Assembly (NCBI GenBank): GCA_023450615.1
Contig: JAEXGT010000105.1
Location: 1 to 64,000 of the forward strand
Direction of reading: 5' to 3'
Origin: Pseudomonadota bacterium
GTDB lineage: Bacteria; Pseudomonadota; Alphaproteobacteria; Rhizobiales; Beijerinckiaceae
DNA length: 64,000 bases
Of this stretch, positions 18,639 to 27,734 are shown piece by piece. Position numbers and translations under genes: made by a program. Position 1 is the first letter of the stretch; every line of letters begins with the position of its first letter. Under the pieces are notes generated by a model, which saw nothing but the letters and a program-made list of their open reading frames with translations, had not been told where the DNA came from and did no database searches.

Positions 18639-19610
18639 ATGTCCGACCTGATCGGGCTTTTCAACCTGCTTGCCCCATTCTTCGGCCTGATCGGGCTCGG
18701 CTTCTTCTGCGGTAAATTCGTCAAGCAGCCTGAGAGCGGCTTGGCCTGGATGCAGTTCTTCCTGATCTATGTGGCGCTACCATGCCTGTTCTTTCGGCTG
18801 ATCGCGGATAAGCCTTTGGATCAGCTGGCGAACTGGTCGTTCATCGCGGCCACGACCTTTTCGACGGCTTTCGCCTTCCTTGTGTCTTTTGCCGTAGGCT
18901 GGCGGCACACGAAGGAACTGCCGCAATCCGTGATGCAGGGTGTTGCCGGTTCCTATTCCAACATCGGCTACATGGGGCCGCCGCTGATCCTGGCAGCGAT
19001 TGGACCTGCTGCCAGCGCCCCGGTCGTTCTCATCTTCGTGTTCGACAGCCTGTTTCTGTTCTCCGTTGTTCCGCTCCTCATGTCGGTTGCGGGTGTGGAG
19101 AAGCTGAACCTATCGGCGACGATCCGCCGGATCGTTTGGCGGATCGTCACCCATCCCTTCAATGTGGCCACGGCGCTCGGCGTTGCTGCGAGTTATCTTC
19201 ATCTTGAGGTGCCGGGCCCGATCAATCAGATCGTCACGTGGCTGTCCGGCTCCGCCGCGCCCTGCGCGTTGTTCCTGCTGGGGGTCACCGTCGCGTTGCG
19301 GCCGCTGGGCCGGATCCCGGCTGAGGTGCCGACGCTGGTCTTCATCAAGCTTGTTCTGCACCCGTTGCTGGTCTGGGTGGTTCTGTCGGCTCTCGGCGAT
19401 TTCGGACAGACCTGGACCTACGCGGCGATGATCATGGCCGCGCTGCCGCCGGCCCTCAACATCTTCGTCATCTCCACTCAGTACAATGTGGGCGTAGAGC
19501 GCGCCTCCGCCTGCGTGCTCGTAGGCACGCTGCTATCGATCGTCACACTGACGGCGGTTCTCTACTTCACCACGAAGACGGGCATCATGCCTTACGACCT
19601 TTTCCCTTAA
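18639..19610 (+). CDS. AEC (auxin efflux carrier) family transporter
   Basis: Integral membrane protein of 323 residues with about ten predicted membrane segments in two repeats, as in the AEC family (bacterial relatives of plant PIN carriers and MdcF/MleP-type malonate or malate transporters). Family cues are F-G-L-I-G-L-G-F-F-C-G-K, the conserved A-L-P-C-L-F-F region, G-S-Y-S-N-I-G-Y-M-G-P-P and, in the second half, the P-P-A-L-N-I-F-V-I-S motif. GGGAG six bases upstream fixes ATG 18639. The stop overlaps the convergent ubiH-like gene by four bases. Substrate cannot be told from sequence. Confidence 0.88.
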   Translation: MSDLIGLFNLLAPFFGLIGLGFFCGKFVKQPESGLAWMQFFLIYVALPCLFFRLIADKPLDQLANWSFIAATTFSTAFAFLVSFAVGWRHTKELPQSVMQGVAGSYSNIGYMGPPLILAAIGPAASAPVVLIFVFDSLFLFSVVPLLMSVAGVEKLNLSATIRRIVWRIVTHPFNVATALGVAASYLHLEVPGPINQIVTWLSGSAAPCALFLLGVTVALRPLGRIPAEVPTLVFIKLVLHPLLVWVVLSALGDFGQTWTYAAMIMAALPPALNIFVISTQYNVGVERASACVLVGTLLSIVTLTAVLYFTTKTGIMPYDLFP

Positions 19611-20830
19611 CCCCCCGAGACATCCTGCATCAGGCGCGGCGCGCCCATATGGGGCAGCACGCCTTCGCGCATGACGGCACGGCGCAGGAAGCCGATTTTG
19701 CTGAGGGCAAGGAGACCCGCGCCTCGGGCGAGGTCGGCTGGGAGGAAGCCGGTGAGAAGAGTTCGGTTGAGCCCATCGACGGCCGCCGTCCGCAAGCGGA
19801 CATCGAGATCGCGGCTGCGCTGGTACTGGCGCAGGGTTTCAGGAGACCCTGGCTCCCGCCCGTTGTTGAAGGCGTCCACCACCGCATCCCTCAATGAGGC
19901 CACATCGCGGAAACCGAGATTGAGGCCCTGCGCTCCGATCGGCGGGAAGACATGCGCCGCTTCTCCGACAAGCGCCAAGCGGGGAGCGCCATAACGATTG
20001 ACCGATAAGCCGCTCATCGGCACCAGCCCCCGAGGTCCGTCGATGCGCATCGCTCCAAGAAGCGACTGGGCCTGCCGTTCGATGGCGAGGGCCAGGGACC
20101 GATCATCGAGCTTGGAAAGCTTCTCCGCCTGCTTCTGGCTGGTCACCCAGACAAGGCTCGAGCGCTTGCCGGGCAGGGGGACGAGGGTGAAGGGGCCAAA
20201 GCGGGTGTGGAACTCGGTGGAAGTTTCCCGGTGTTCCCTGTCATGCGCGAGTATCGCGGTAAGGGCCGTCTGGGGATAGGACCAGGTTTGGGTCTCGATC
20301 CCGGCGATCTGGCGCAGTCTGGAGTTCCGGCCGTCCGCGGCCACCACGAGATTCACCTCGACCTCGGAGCCGTCGGCGAGGGAGATGATGGCTCGGTCAG
20401 CCTCGGCACGGAAATCGGTCGCGTGCTCGGTCAGAACGGTCAGGTTCTCGTAGGCACGGGCGGATTCGGCCAGTTCCTCCACGAGGGTGGCGTTCTCGAT
20501 GTTCCAGCCGAAAGCGTCGAGGTCGATCTCGCGGGCAGAAAAGGAGACGGGGGGCGGGCGGAAAAGGCTGCCCGTATCGTCCACGATCCGCATGGTTTCA
20601 AGGGGGGCGGCCTCGGAGATAAGGGACGGCCAGACGCCAAGGGCCTCCAGGAAACGGATGGAGCCGTTGAGCAGGGCGACGGTGCGCCCGTCGCGGCGCG
20701 CGTCCAGCCCGCCGATCAGAACAGTCTCGAAGCCGTCGCGGGCGAAGGCGAGGGCTGCGCTCAATCCTGCGGCTCCGGCCCCAACAATAGCAATGCTATA
20801 GCTTTTTCTGCTCAAAACTTTCCCCGGCAT
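19607..20830 (-). CDS. UbiH/UbiF/COQ6-family FAD-dependent hydroxylase
   Basis: Flavoprotein monooxygenase of about 407 residues, probably acting in ubiquinone ring hydroxylation. It shows the Rossmann V-G-A-G-A-A-G near the N-terminus, the D-G-R-N-S motif, and the second FAD motif L-V-G-E-A-A-H-V-F-P-P-I-G-A-Q-G-L-N-L-G-F-R-D. That last run is the UbiH-family signature, with Glu in place of the usual Asp after Gly. Start choice is uncertain: ATG 20830 gives a natural short N-terminus, ATG 20878 has a slightly better ribosome site (AGGTCGG). No other ubiquinone genes are nearby, so which ring position it hydroxylates is open. Confidence 0.85.
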   Translation of the reverse strand: MPGKVLSRKSYSIAIVGAGAAGLSAALAFARDGFETVLIGGLDARRDGRTVALLNGSIRFLEALGVWPSLISEAAPLETMRIVDDTGSLFRPPPVSFSAREIDLDAFGWNIENATLVEELAESARAYENLTVLTEHATDFRAEADRAIISLADGSEVEVNLVVAADGRNSRLRQIAGIETQTWSYPQTALTAILAHDREHRETSTEFHTRFGPFTLVPLPGKRSSLVWVTSQKQAEKLSKLDDRSLALAIERQAQSLLGAMRIDGPRGLVPMSGLSVNRYGAPRLALVGEAAHVFPPIGAQGLNLGFRDVASLRDAVVDAFNNGREPGSPETLRQYQRSRDLDVRLRTAAVDGLNRTLLTGFLPADLARGAGLLALSKIGFLRRAVMREGVLPHMGAPRLMQDVSGG

Positions 20831-20962
20831 CTGATCGCGAACGGCTTGCCGACTCACAATAAACCATGGATTCGCCATTGCCGACCTATGCGGCGCATCC
20901 CTATGATCGTTATCCCTGGTTCTTGTCGGACCGTCTTCCAATTTTAAGTCAGAGTCGCTTGC

Positions 20963-22507
20963 GTGAAGGCAGACGTATCACCCTCCGGCCCACCCCTTGT
21001 CGAGCTTAAAGGGATCAGCAAGCGTTATGGCGACCTGCTCGCCAATGACCGCATCGATCTGGCCATCGAACCGGGCGAAATTCATGCCCTGCTTGGTGAG
21101 AATGGTGCAGGCAAGTCGACCCTGGTCAAGATTCTCTATGGTGTGATCGAGCCCAGCGCGGGCGAAATCCGGTGGGAGGGCAGGCCCGTCACCATCGGTT
21201 CCCCCGTCGAGGCGCGGGCTCTCGGCCTTGGCATGGTGTTCCAGCACTTCTCTCTTTTCGATGAGATGACCGTCGCCGAGAATATCGCCGTCGCGCTCTC
21301 CTCGGAATGGAGCCTCGCCACGGTCCGCAGCCGTCTGAGCGAGATCAGCCGCACCTATGGCCTTGCCCTCGATGCCGACCGGGCCGTTTGGACCCTGTCC
21401 GCCGGCGAACGCCAGCGCATCGAAATCGTCCGCTGCCTCCTGCAGAATCCGCGCCTGCTGATCCTCGACGAGCCGACATCGGTTCTGACGCCGCAGGAGG
21501 CCGAGCATCTCTTCGGCACCCTGGACAAGCTCTCGGCGGAAGGGTGCTCGATCCTCTATATCTCTCACAAGCTCGAAGAAGTGCGCCGCCTCTGCCGCCG
21601 CGCCACGATCCTGCGGGCTGGGCGCGTGGTGGCGACCATCGATCCGCGTGCGAGCACGGCACGAGAGATCGCGGCACTGATGGTCGGCAACGAAGTCGGC
21701 GAGATCCGCACCGATGCGCCCCATGTGCCTCAAGGCGAGGTTTTGCGGGTAAGCCATCTCGACATGCCCCCCGTCGGGCTGCACGGGCAGGCCCTGAAGG
21801 ATATCAATCTCGTGGCTCGCGCAGGCGAGGTCATCGGCATCGCGGGCGTTGCCGGCAATGGGCAGAGCGAGTTGTTCGCCGCCCTGTCCGGTGAGCGTCT
21901 GGCCACCCGCGCCGATGCGGTCACCATTGCAGGCAGGGCCTGCGGATTGCTGGGCATCGAGGCCCGCCGCCGGCTTTCGGCTGCTTTCGTTCCCGAGGAG
22001 CGGCTGGGCCACGCGGCGGCTCCGACCCATCGCCTGAGCGAGAACACGCTGATTTCCCATGCCTCGACCGAGGTCCGCTCCGGCTTCATTCTTCTCAATG
22101 CCGCCAAGCGATTGGCCCGCGCGATCATCAATAGCTTCGACGTTCGTACGCCGGAAGGCGACCCGCAGGCGCGCAAGCTGTCCGGCGGCAACCTGCAGAA
22201 ATTCGTGATTGGACGTGAAGTTATTCGCAAGCCGAAGCTGCTCATCGTCGACCAGCCCACCTGGGGGGTGGATGCAGGCGCTGCGCGTCTCATCCGGCAA
22301 TCTCTCGTGGATCTGGCTCGCGAAGGCAGCGCCGTCGTGGTGGTCAGCCAGGATCTCGACGAGCTGTTCGAGGTGGCCGATCAGATGGCGGTGATCCATC
22401 AGGGAATGTTGAGCCCGCAAAAGCCTATCGGCGAATGGACCAAGGAGGCGGTCGGCCTTGAAATGCTAGGCGTGGCTCAAGCTCAAGGAGGCGCTCATGC
22501 GGTTTGA
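20963..22507 (+). CDS. ABC transporter ATP-binding protein, BMP/nucleoside-type importer (two nucleotide-binding domains)
   Basis: 514-residue ATPase with two tandem ABC domains, as in sugar (RbsA-like) and purine-nucleoside (BmpA-linked) importers. The first domain has G-E-N-G-A-G-K-S-T (~45), L-S-A-G-E-R-Q-R-I-E and L-I-L-D-E-P-T-S-V-L. The second has G-V-A-G-N-G-Q-S-E in place of a full Walker A (the usual degenerate form), L-S-G-G-N-L-Q-K-F and D-Q-P-T-W-G-V-D. The start is GTG. It overlaps the next permease gene by 11 bases. The downstream BMP binding protein makes nucleosides or related compounds the likely cargo. Confidence 0.92.
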   Translation: MKADVSPSGPPLVELKGISKRYGDLLANDRIDLAIEPGEIHALLGENGAGKSTLVKILYGVIEPSAGEIRWEGRPVTIGSPVEARALGLGMVFQHFSLFDEMTVAENIAVALSSEWSLATVRSRLSEISRTYGLALDADRAVWTLSAGERQRIEIVRCLLQNPRLLILDEPTSVLTPQEAEHLFGTLDKLSAEGCSILYISHKLEEVRRLCRRATILRAGRVVATIDPRASTAREIAALMVGNEVGEIRTDAPHVPQGEVLRVSHLDMPPVGLHGQALKDINLVARAGEVIGIAGVAGNGQSELFAALSGERLATRADAVTIAGRACGLLGIEARRRLSAAFVPEERLGHAAAPTHRLSENTLISHASTEVRSGFILLNAAKRLARAIINSFDVRTPEGDPQARKLSGGNLQKFVIGREVIRKPKLLIVDQPTWGVDAGAARLIRQSLVDLAREGSAVVVVSQDLDELFEVADQMAVIHQGMLSPQKPIGEWTKEAVGLEMLGVAQAQGGAHAV

Positions 22508-23573
22508 GCTGACGCCTCGTATTTCCGTTTCGCCCGTTGCACGTACGCTCGCGCCGGTTGCCGCCTTCATCACGGCGTTCCTTATCGCAGGCTTCGTGAT
22601 CTGGCTCATGGGCCGTTCGCCGGTCGATGCCTTCAACGTCTATGTTCTCCACCCTTTGAGCGATCCCTGGTCGTTGCAGGAGTTGCTCGTCAAGGCGACG
22701 CCTCTCGCGCTCATCGCCATCGGCCTGTCCTATTGCTTTCGGGCCAGCCTCTGGAATATCGGCGCCGAAGGCCAGTATGTCATGGGCGCGATCTTCGGCA
22801 GCTGGCTGGCGCTGAAAACGCATGGCACGGATGCCGGTGTTTGGGTGCTGCCGCTGATGCTGATCCTCGGCGTGATCGGCGGCGCGCTTTACGGCCTGAT
22901 CCCAGCTTTCCTGAAGACGCGCTTCGGCGTCAACGAAATCCTGACCAGCCTCATGTTGGTCTATGTGGCGCAATTGACCCTCGATTATCTGGCGCGCGGC
23001 CCTTGGCGCGATCCGAAGGGGTTCAACTTCCCGCAATCGGTCACCTTCGATCCCTCGGCGACTCTGCCTCCCATCTTTGAGGCAGGCCGGGTTCACTATG
23101 GCTTCGTGTTCGCCTTGATCGCGGTTGCTGTGACCGCGGTGGTGCTGGGCCGAACCCTTTTCGGCTACCGCCTGAAACTCACCGGCGACGCGCCGCGCGC
23201 TGCGCGGTTCGCAGGCTTCAGCTCCAAGACGACGGTCATGGCCGTGTTCGCGATCTCTGGCGGTCTTGCGGGATTGGCAGGCATCACGGAAGTGTCCGGT
23301 CAGATCGGGCAAATTCAGCCGTCGATCTCGCCGGGCTATGGCTTCACAGCCATCACGGTCGCGTTCCTGGGGCGACTCAATCCCATCGGCATTCTCGTCG
23401 CGGCCCTCGTGGTCGCGCTCACCTTCATCGGCGGTGAGAGCGCCCAGATCATGCTGAAGCTGCCGCTCGATCTCACGCAAGCATTCCAAGGCATATTGCT
23501 GCTCTGCGTTCTGTCCGCCGATGCGCTGGTCAGCTATCGGGTACGTCTCGTTACACGGGGAGGGGGCAAATGA
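22497..23573 (+). CDS. ABC transporter permease (BMP/nucleoside-type), subunit 1
   Basis: 358-residue inner-membrane permease of the BPD_transp_2 family with eight to ten membrane segments. Family marks are S-Y-C-F-R-A-S-L-W-N-I-G-A-E-G-Q-Y, N-E-I-L-T-S-L-M and G-Y-G-F-T-A-I-T-V-A-F-L-G-R. It has the longer N-terminal segment typical of the first permease in these operons. Its ATG lies inside the ATPase gene and its stop shares an ATGA overlap with the second permease, so the three are translationally coupled. Confidence 0.92.
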   Translation: MRFELTPRISVSPVARTLAPVAAFITAFLIAGFVIWLMGRSPVDAFNVYVLHPLSDPWSLQELLVKATPLALIAIGLSYCFRASLWNIGAEGQYVMGAIFGSWLALKTHGTDAGVWVLPLMLILGVIGGALYGLIPAFLKTRFGVNEILTSLMLVYVAQLTLDYLARGPWRDPKGFNFPQSVTFDPSATLPPIFEAGRVHYGFVFALIAVAVTAVVLGRTLFGYRLKLTGDAPRAARFAGFSSKTTVMAVFAISGGLAGLAGITEVSGQIGQIQPSISPGYGFTAITVAFLGRLNPIGILVAALVVALTFIGGESAQIMLKLPLDLTQAFQGILLLCVLSADALVSYRVRLVTRGGGK

Positions 23574-24487
23574 CCATTTTCGAGGCCATTCTCCTCACCA
23601 TCGTGACCGCTTCGACGCCGCTTTTGATCGCGGCCCTCGGGGAACTCGTCACGGAACGCTCGGGCGTCTTGAATCTCGGCGTTGAAGGCATGATGGCCAT
23701 GGGGGCCGCGTGCAGCTTCGCCGCCGCCGTGAGCTTCGATTCCACTCTGCTCGGCGTTGCCGCGGGCATTCTGGCGGGCGCTTTCATGGCGGCGCTCTTC
23801 GCGCTGGTTGTCCTGGGCTTTGCCGCAAATCAGGTCGGGTCCGGGCTGGCGTTGACCATTTTCGGCCTGGGATTGTCCGGCCTGATCGGCGCTCCTTTCG
23901 TCGGTGCCCGGCGCGACCCCATTCCGCATGTCGACGTCCCTGTCCTGAGCGATATCCCCTATATCGGTCGCCTCTTTTTTGAGCAGGATCTTTTCGTCTA
24001 CGCCTCTTTCGCGCTCACTGTCCTGATCGCGGTCTATCTGACACGGACCCGCTCGGGCCTGACGTTGCGTTCCATTGGAGAGAACCATACCTCGGCGAAT
24101 GCCCTTGGGCTTCCGGTCCTCCGCACCCGCTTCCTCGCAATCCTGTTCGGGGGAGCCTGCGCGGGTCTGGCGGGAGCTTATCTTGCGCTTGTCTATACCC
24201 GCTTCTGGTCGCCGGGAATGACCGCCGGGCGCGGCTGGATCGCTCTTGCGCTCGTGGTCTTCGCCGCTTGGCGTCCCGGTTGGCTTCTGGTGGGAGCCTA
24301 TATCTTCGGTGCGGCGACGGTGTTGCAATTGCACGCCCAGGCGGCGCAGTTCGGCGTACCGTCCCAGGTGCTCTCGGCTGTTCCCTATCTGGCCACGATC
24401 ATCGCCCTTCTTCTCCTTTCGATACGTCATGGCCGAGCTATCGGCGCACCGGGTTCCCTGGGTGCCCCCTTCGTGCCCGACCGATAG
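23570..24487 (+). CDS. ABC transporter permease (BMP/nucleoside-type), subunit 2
   Basis: 305-residue BPD_transp_2 permease, shorter partner of the preceding one. The conserved E-R-S-G-V-L-N-L-G-V-E-G-M-M-A-M-G motif at residues ~30-46 is the hallmark of the second permease of nucleoside/BMP importers. The loop G-E-N-H-T-S-A-N-A-L-G-L-P-V is the likely ATPase-coupling region. It begins in an ATGA overlap with the first permease and is followed after 92 bases by the binding-protein gene. Confidence 0.92.
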   Translation: MTIFEAILLTIVTASTPLLIAALGELVTERSGVLNLGVEGMMAMGAACSFAAAVSFDSTLLGVAAGILAGAFMAALFALVVLGFAANQVGSGLALTIFGLGLSGLIGAPFVGARRDPIPHVDVPVLSDIPYIGRLFFEQDLFVYASFALTVLIAVYLTRTRSGLTLRSIGENHTSANALGLPVLRTRFLAILFGGACAGLAGAYLALVYTRFWSPGMTAGRGWIALALVVFAAWRPGWLLVGAYIFGAATVLQLHAQAAQFGVPSQVLSAVPYLATIIALLLLSIRHGRAIGAPGSLGAPFVPDR

Positions 24488-24579
24488 GCAGGGTGATGAA
24501 ATTGTGAGCAAAGTGATTCTTGCCAGAAGCCGTCAGACCTGCAAGGGATGTCTGGAATTCTAACCTCGGGGGTACGAGC

Positions 24580-25662
24580 ATGTTTTCGCGTAAACTCTTT
24601 GGAGCCATGGCAGGCGTCGCAGTCGCCGCCCTGTCGGCGACCGGCGCCCTGGCGCAGGCTAAGGACAAGATCAAAGTCGGCTTCATCTATGTGGGTCCGG
24701 TCGGCGATCACGGCTGGAGCTACCAGCACGATCAGGGACGTCAGGCCATCGAGAAGGCCTTCCCCGGCAAGGTCACCACGACCTACGTGGAAAGCGTTCC
24801 CGAGGCTGACTCGGAGCGTGCCATCGAGCAGCTTGCCCGTACCGGCCACGACCTGATCTTCACGACCTCGTTCGGCTTCATGGAGCCGACCCTGAAGGTC
24901 GCCAAGAAGTACCCGAACATCAAGTTCGAGCATGCCACCGGCTTCAAGCGGGCTCCGAACCTGTCGACCTATGCGGCGAAGTTCCACGAAGGCCGCTACA
25001 TCATCGGCCAGATCGCGGGCAAGATGACCAAGTCGAACACCATCGGCTATGTGGGCGCCTTCCCGATTCCGGAAGTGATCGCCGGCATCAACGCCTTCTA
25101 TCTCGGCGCGCAGTCCGTGAACCCGGACGTCAAGATCAAGATCGTGTTCGCCAACACCTGGTATGACCCGGCCAAGGAAGGCGATGCCGCCAAGGCTCTG
25201 CTCGACCAAGGCGTGGACATGCTGGCCCAGCACACGGACAGCCCGGCCCCGATCCAGGCCGCCGAGGCCCGCGGCAAGTTCGGCTTCGGCCAGGCTTCCG
25301 ACATGGAGCGTTTCGCCCCCAAGGCCCAGTTGACCGCTATCGTCGACAACTGGAACGACTACTACGTCGAGCGCACCAAGGCCGTTCTCGACGGCACCTG
25401 GAAGTCTCAGGACGTCTGGGGTGGCATCAACTCCCACATGGTCGTCATGACGCCTTACAAGAACATGCCCGACGACGTGAAGAAGCTCGCTCAGGAGACT
25501 GAGGCCGCTATCAAGGCCGGCACGCTGAACCCCTTCAAATGCCCGGTCATCGGCCAGGACGGTAAGGAGATCGAGTGCAAGGGTAACGGCGCACTCTCCG
25601 ACGAGCAGGTTCTCGGCATGAACTTCTACGTGAAGGGCATCGAGGACAAGATCCCGCAATAA
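24580..25662 (+). CDS. BMP-family (Med/BmpA-like) ABC substrate-binding protein
   Basis: Periplasmic binding protein of 360 residues. The signal peptide ends at A-L-A-Q-A (~25). The mature chain has the BMP-family opening K-V-G-F-I-Y-V-G-P-V-G-D-H-G-W-S and later T-T-S-F-G-F-M and G-Y-V-G-A-F-P-I-P-E-V. BMP proteins bind purine nucleosides and related compounds. ATG 24580 is chosen because the signal peptide starts there and a GGGGG run lies ten bases upstream; the in-frame ORF upstream of it looks non-coding. It is the last gene of the importer operon. Confidence 0.93.
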   Translation: MFSRKLFGAMAGVAVAALSATGALAQAKDKIKVGFIYVGPVGDHGWSYQHDQGRQAIEKAFPGKVTTTYVESVPEADSERAIEQLARTGHDLIFTTSFGFMEPTLKVAKKYPNIKFEHATGFKRAPNLSTYAAKFHEGRYIIGQIAGKMTKSNTIGYVGAFPIPEVIAGINAFYLGAQSVNPDVKIKIVFANTWYDPAKEGDAAKALLDQGVDMLAQHTDSPAPIQAAEARGKFGFGQASDMERFAPKAQLTAIVDNWNDYYVERTKAVLDGTWKSQDVWGGINSHMVVMTPYKNMPDDVKKLAQETEAAIKAGTLNPFKCPVIGQDGKEIECKGNGALSDEQVLGMNFYVKGIEDKIPQ

Positions 25663-25686
25663 GCGGCGATACGCGATCTCTTGAAG

Positions 25687-25720
25687 AAGGCAGCCGAGAG
25701 ATCGGCTGCCTTTTTTGTTT
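25687..25720 (+). terminator. Rho-independent terminator of the BMP importer operon
   Basis: AAGGCAGCCGA (25687-25697) and TCGGCTGCCTT (25702-25712) form a perfect 11-base stem with a GAGA tetraloop, followed by an uninterrupted T run. It separates the importer from pncA. Confidence 0.9.
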
Positions 25721-25757
25721 GGTAGCTATAGCTATCCGTCGAGTGAGGAGAGCGAGA

Positions 25758-26408
25758 ATGGGTGAGCCCGCAATCATCATACCGAGCGATGCCAGCGTCC
25801 TGATCGTAGCGGATGTTCAGCACGACTTCCTGCCCGGCGGAGCGCTCGCTGTGCCGGACGGGGATGCCGTGATCGAGCCGATCAATCGGCTCGCGAAAAT
25901 CTTCCGGCATGTGGTTCTGACCCAGGATTGGCACCCGGAGGGACATGCCTCCTTCGCTTCAACGCACGCGGACAGGAAGCCATTCGATATTATTGAGCTG
26001 CACTATGGATCACAGGTTCTTTGGCCGGATCATTGCGTGCAGGGAACGCCCGGTGCGGAAATGTCGCCCGAGCTCAAGATTCCTCACGCTCAGCTCATCA
26101 TCCGCAAAGGCTACGATACCGGTATCGACAGCTATTCGGGTTTCAAGGAAGCCGACCGCAAAACCTTGACGGGTCTGGAAGGCTATCTCAAGGAACGTGG
26201 CTTCCGCCAGGTATTCTGCGCCGGTCTCGCGTTGGATTTCTGCGTGGCATGGACCGCAATCGATGCCGCGGCGGCTGGGTTTGAAACCTATCTGATCGAG
26301 GATGCCTCGCGGGCCATCGATACAAATGGTTCGCTCGACAGGGCCAAAAAAGATTTGAGCGCCGCCGGTGTTCGCATGATCGGCAGCGCTCAGATTTCAG
26401 CAGGTTAG
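25758..26408 (+). CDS. pncA: Nicotinamidase PncA
   Basis: Cysteine hydrolase of the isochorismatase fold that deamidates nicotinamide to nicotinate for NAD salvage. From ATG 25758 (GAGGAG about eight bases upstream) it is 216 residues. The catalytic triad is visible: Asp19 (V-A-D-V-Q-H-D-F), Lys117 (I-R-K-G-Y-D) and Cys162 (D-F-C-V). The metal site D-W-H-P-x-G-H is Asp57/His59/His63. G-L-A-L-D-F-C-V is the nicotinamidase-specific version of the nucleophile motif. It follows the BMP importer after a terminator and is convergent with rimO. Confidence 0.93.
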   Translation: MGEPAIIIPSDASVLIVADVQHDFLPGGALAVPDGDAVIEPINRLAKIFRHVVLTQDWHPEGHASFASTHADRKPFDIIELHYGSQVLWPDHCVQGTPGAEMSPELKIPHAQLIIRKGYDTGIDSYSGFKEADRKTLTGLEGYLKERGFRQVFCAGLALDFCVAWTAIDAAAAGFETYLIEDASRAIDTNGSLDRAKKDLSAAGVRMIGSAQISAG

Positions 26409-26417
26409 AGGAGCGGC

Positions 26418-27734
26418 TTAAACAGCCGTCCCGTGAAGGTCGTACTCGTCCGAGCTTTCGATCTTCACGTTGACGATCTCGCCGGGCTTCAGTGGCGTCT
26501 TCGACGCCACATAGACCACGCCGTCGATCTCGGGCGCGTCGTACTTCGTGCGGCCCGTCGCAACGGTTGCGCCCTGCTCATCAATGATGACGGGCAGCGT
26601 CTTGCCGACGCGGCCCTTCAGCAGCTTGGCGCTGACCTTCTGCTGCGTCTGCATGAAACGGTGCCAGCGCTCTTCCTTGACTTCGTCAGGCACAGCGCCT
26701 GCGATGTCGTTGGCAGGCGCGCCCTGGACGGGCTCGTACTGGAAGCAACCGGCGCGGTCGATCTTCGCTTCCTCCAGCCACTGCATCAGCAGGTCCACAT
26801 CCGCTTCCGTCTCGCCCGGGAAGCCGACGAGGAAGGTGGAGCGGATGGCGAGGTCAGGGCAGATCTCACGCCACTTCTTGATGCGCTCCAGGGTCTTTTC
26901 CTGGTTGCCGGGGCGGCGCATGGCCTTGAGCACGGAAGGCGAGGCGTGCTGGAAGGGGATGTCGAGATAGGGAAGGATCTTGCCCTCCGCCATGAGCGGA
27001 ATGACCTCGTCCACATGCGGATAGGGATAGACGTAGTGCATGCGCACCCACATGCCGAGTTCGCCGAGCTCCTTGCCGAGTTCGTAGAACCGCGTGCGAA
27101 CCTCGCGGTCCTTCCACATGCTGGGCTGATACTTGATGTCGAGACCATAGGCGCTGGTGTCCTGCGAGATCACCAGAACTTCCTTCACGCCGGCCTTGGC
27201 GAGTTTTTCGGCTTCGCGCAGCACGTCGCCGATGGGGCGGCTGACGAGATCGCCGCGCAGCTTGGGAATGATGCAGAAGGTGCAGCGGTTGTTGCAGCCT
27301 TCGGAAATCTTCAAATAGGCGTAATGGCGAGGCGTGAGCTTCACCCCCTGCGGCGGCACGAGATCGACGAAGGGATCGTGCGCGGGCGGAGCGGCCTGAT
27401 GAACCGCGGACACGACCGATTCATACGCCTGCGGTCCCGTGATCGCGAGCACGTTCGGAAAATGCTCGCGGATCTGCTCGGGCTCGGCGCCCATGCAGCC
27501 GGTGACGATGACCTTGCCGTTCTCGGCCATGGCCTCGCCGATAGCCTCCAGGGACTCGGCCTTGGCGCTGTCCAGGAAGCCGCAGGTATTGACGATGACC
27601 ACGTCGGCCCCGTCATGCTCCTTGGTCAGTTGATAACCCTGGGCGCGAAGCTGCGTGATGATGCGCTCGGAATCGACCAGGGCCTTCGGACAGCCCAGGG
27701 ACACGAACGAGACTTTGGGTGCGGGAGCATTCAT
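26418..27734 (-). CDS. rimO: Ribosomal protein S12 methylthiotransferase RimO
   Basis: Radical-SAM methylthiotransferase that modifies a conserved Asp of ribosomal protein S12. Three domains are in order: an N-terminal UPF0004 domain with S-L-G-C-P-K-A-L-V-D-S-E and two further Cys (V-N-T-C-G-F, T-G-C-M-G) for one Fe-S cluster; the radical-SAM core with C-N-N-R-C-T-F-C for the second; and a C-terminal TRAM domain. 438 residues is normal. The D-S-E and G-C-P-K context separates RimO from MiaB. Confidence 0.96.
   Translation of the reverse strand: MNAPAPKVSFVSLGCPKALVDSERIITQLRAQGYQLTKEHDGADVVIVNTCGFLDSAKAESLEAIGEAMAENGKVIVTGCMGAEPEQIREHFPNVLAITGPQAYESVVSAVHQAAPPAHDPFVDLVPPQGVKLTPRHYAYLKISEGCNNRCTFCIIPKLRGDLVSRPIGDVLREAEKLAKAGVKEVLVISQDTSAYGLDIKYQPSMWKDREVRTRFYELGKELGELGMWVRMHYVYPYPHVDEVIPLMAEGKILPYLDIPFQHASPSVLKAMRRPGNQEKTLERIKKWREICPDLAIRSTFLVGFPGETEADVDLLMQWLEEAKIDRAGCFQYEPVQGAPANDIAGAVPDEVKEERWHRFMQTQQKVSAKLLKGRVGKTLPVIIDEQGATVATGRTKYDAPEIDGVVYVASKTPLKPGEIVNVKIESSDEYDLHGTAV

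Noticed and set aside
20978..22420. Antisense ORF of 480 codons opposite the BMP importer ATPase gene
   Set aside because: It mirrors a well-conserved ABC ATPase in the opposite strand; its product is Arg/His/Gly-rich with no family motif. Long antisense frames are expected in GC-rich DNA.
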